DNA of 64,000 bases. It comes from Rhizobium sp. CCGE 510 (lineage in GTDB: Bacteria > Pseudomonadota > Alphaproteobacteria > Rhizobiales > Rhizobiaceae). Below are positions 63,292 to 64,000 of the stretch, piece by piece (the stretch's first letter is position 1; every line of letters begins with the position of its first letter). The notes below the pieces were generated by a model that was given only the letters and a program-made list of their open reading frames with translations, ran no database searches and was not told where the DNA came from. The position numbers were made by a program, and so were the translations under genes. The stretch spans positions 1-64,000 of the forward strand of contig NZ_AEYF01000004.1 of NCBI RefSeq assembly GCF_000292525.1, in the 5' to 3' direction.

Positions 63292-64000
63292 GCGTTTCCT
63301 TTAAGCGGTTCTGCCGCTTTCTCTCTCGGAATGATGTAGACTTTCAACGGCAGGGCCCGGCCGCGCACGCTGATTTCACGGCTTTCGATGCCGGCGAGAT
63401 CGGCGCCGGAGAGGGTCGCCACCGGTTCGGAAATGACGATCGCCGCTTCGAACTCCTTGGCAACGCTTTCGAGCCGGCTCGCTACATTGACGGTATCGCC
63501 GATCGCCGTCATGCTGCGCACCCGGCCGTATCCCATCGTGCCGACGACGGCCGGGCCGGTGTGAATGCCGATCGCGATGCGCAGCGGCAGCGCCAGTTCT
63601 TCGGCCAATTCCGCAGCGAGTTTCTCGATCTCGGCGACGATCGTCGCGGCAGCGCTGAGCGCCTGGCGGCAGGCTTCCTCCGGTGCGGTGTTGAGGCCGA
63701 AAAGCGCCATGGCGCCATCGCCGATGAACTTGTCGAGCCGCCCGCCGGCCTGCTCCACCGCCTTGCCGATGATGGCGAAATAGCGGTTCAGCAGGAAGAC
63801 GACATCGAAGGGCAGACGGGTTTCCGTCAGGGTGGTGAAATGGCGGATATCGACGAAGAGCACGGCGATCTCGCGCTCGCGGCCGGGGCTGGTCTCCTGG
63901 CTGTTGGCGGGAAGGGCCGCTTCGAGCGCCGGCACGAGCAGTGGCGCCACCGCGACATCGCGGTTCGGGCGAAGCTGACAGGCAAGCCGCACATCCGGGC
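63288..64000 (-). CDS. Class III adenylate cyclase, N terminus outside the window
   Basis: The visible 237 residues are the C-terminal part. The window edge reads PDVRLACQLRPNRDVAV, the end of a 2Fe-2S ferredoxin-like domain, with one cluster cysteine visible. The cyclase domain follows: IAVLFVDIRHFTTLTETRLP (metal site), KFIGDGAMALFG, IAIGIHTGPAVVGTMGYGRV and TAIGDTVNVASRLE. The GTG at 63992 is not the true start. Ferredoxin-cyclase fusions are common in rhizobia and may link cAMP to redox state; that is inference. Confidence 0.9.
   Translation of the reverse strand, partial: PDVRLACQLRPNRDVAVAPLLVPALEAALPANSQETSPGREREIAVLFVDIRHFTTLTETRLPFDVVFLLNRYFAIIGKAVEQAGGRLDKFIGDGAMALFGLNTAPEEACRQALSAAATIVAEIEKLAAELAEELALPLRIAIGIHTGPAVVGTMGYGRVRSMTAIGDTVNVASRLESVAKEFEAAIVISEPVATLSGADLAGIESREISVRGRALPLKVYIIPREKAAEPLKGNA

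Overview
The window looks like chromosomal DNA of a Rhizobium of the leguminosarum/etli type (Alphaproteobacteria, Rhizobiales). The grounds are high-GC coding sequence, a CcrM-type GANTC methyltransferase, the mutY / DUF721 / DsbA-like / smc / ppdK neighbourhood, RIME-like palindromic intergenic repeats and a Zur-type zinc operator. Naming the species is inference from protein and repeat style; no rRNA or tRNA gene was seen to confirm it.

Layout. Positions 1-3,200 hold palindromic repeats and small proteins (DUF1499, zinc ribbon, proline-rich peptide, lipoprotein). Positions 3,200-16,400 hold the core block: ppdK, a structured intergenic region, smc, a DsbA-like lipoprotein, a decayed relBE locus, DUF721, mutY, a HAD hydrolase, an NTF2-like protein and ccrM. 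Positions 16,400-18,300 are a lower-GC patch with two tandem paralogous secreted four-cysteine proteins. Positions 18,400-25,900 hold an ArsR-type regulator facing a monooxygenase/NIPSNAP pair (the latter frameshifted), a chemotaxis receptor, an intact HigBA-like toxin-antitoxin pair with a palindromic operator, a HAD phosphatase and a lipoprotein. Positions 26,000-32,400 run thrC, an M16 protease, an acetyltransferase and a membrane GGDEF/EAL protein.

Positions 32,400-34,800 are a low-GC islet with a DUF262/DUF1524 nuclease-like protein and a DUF3883 fragment. Positions 34,800-39,000 hold an Lrp regulator divergent from a three-gene operon: a diaminopropionate ammonia-lyase-like enzyme plus two M20 amidohydrolases. 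It looks built to strip an acyl or carbamoyl group and then deaminate a diaminopropionate-type amino acid. Positions 39,100-43,600 contain small secreted proteins and a Zur-box zinc ABC operon led by a 42-residue membrane peptide. Positions 43,600-47,800 hold repeats, a UDP-sugar dehydrogenase, a broken YefM-type antitoxin, a secreted Tudor-like repeat protein and a DUF3095 cyclase-like protein.

Positions 47,900-56,600 carry a small methyltransferase, three tandem DUF805 membrane proteins each with its own copied upstream element, and a tightly packed DUF4129 / DUF4350 / MoxR / DUF58 / SpoIIM / RDD operon. Positions 56,600-64,000 contain an Rrf2 regulator broken by two frameshifts, an AttEFGH-like ABC system, an FkbM methyltransferase and the C-terminal part of a class III adenylate cyclase cut by the window end.

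The best leads are the structured minus-strand RNA region between smc and ppdK, the diaminopropionate operon, the triplicated DUF805 units, the zinc-operon micropeptide and the DUF262 islet. Five loci are visibly decaying: relE, the NIPSNAP gene, the DUF3883 fragment, the yefM-like gene and the Rrf2 gene.
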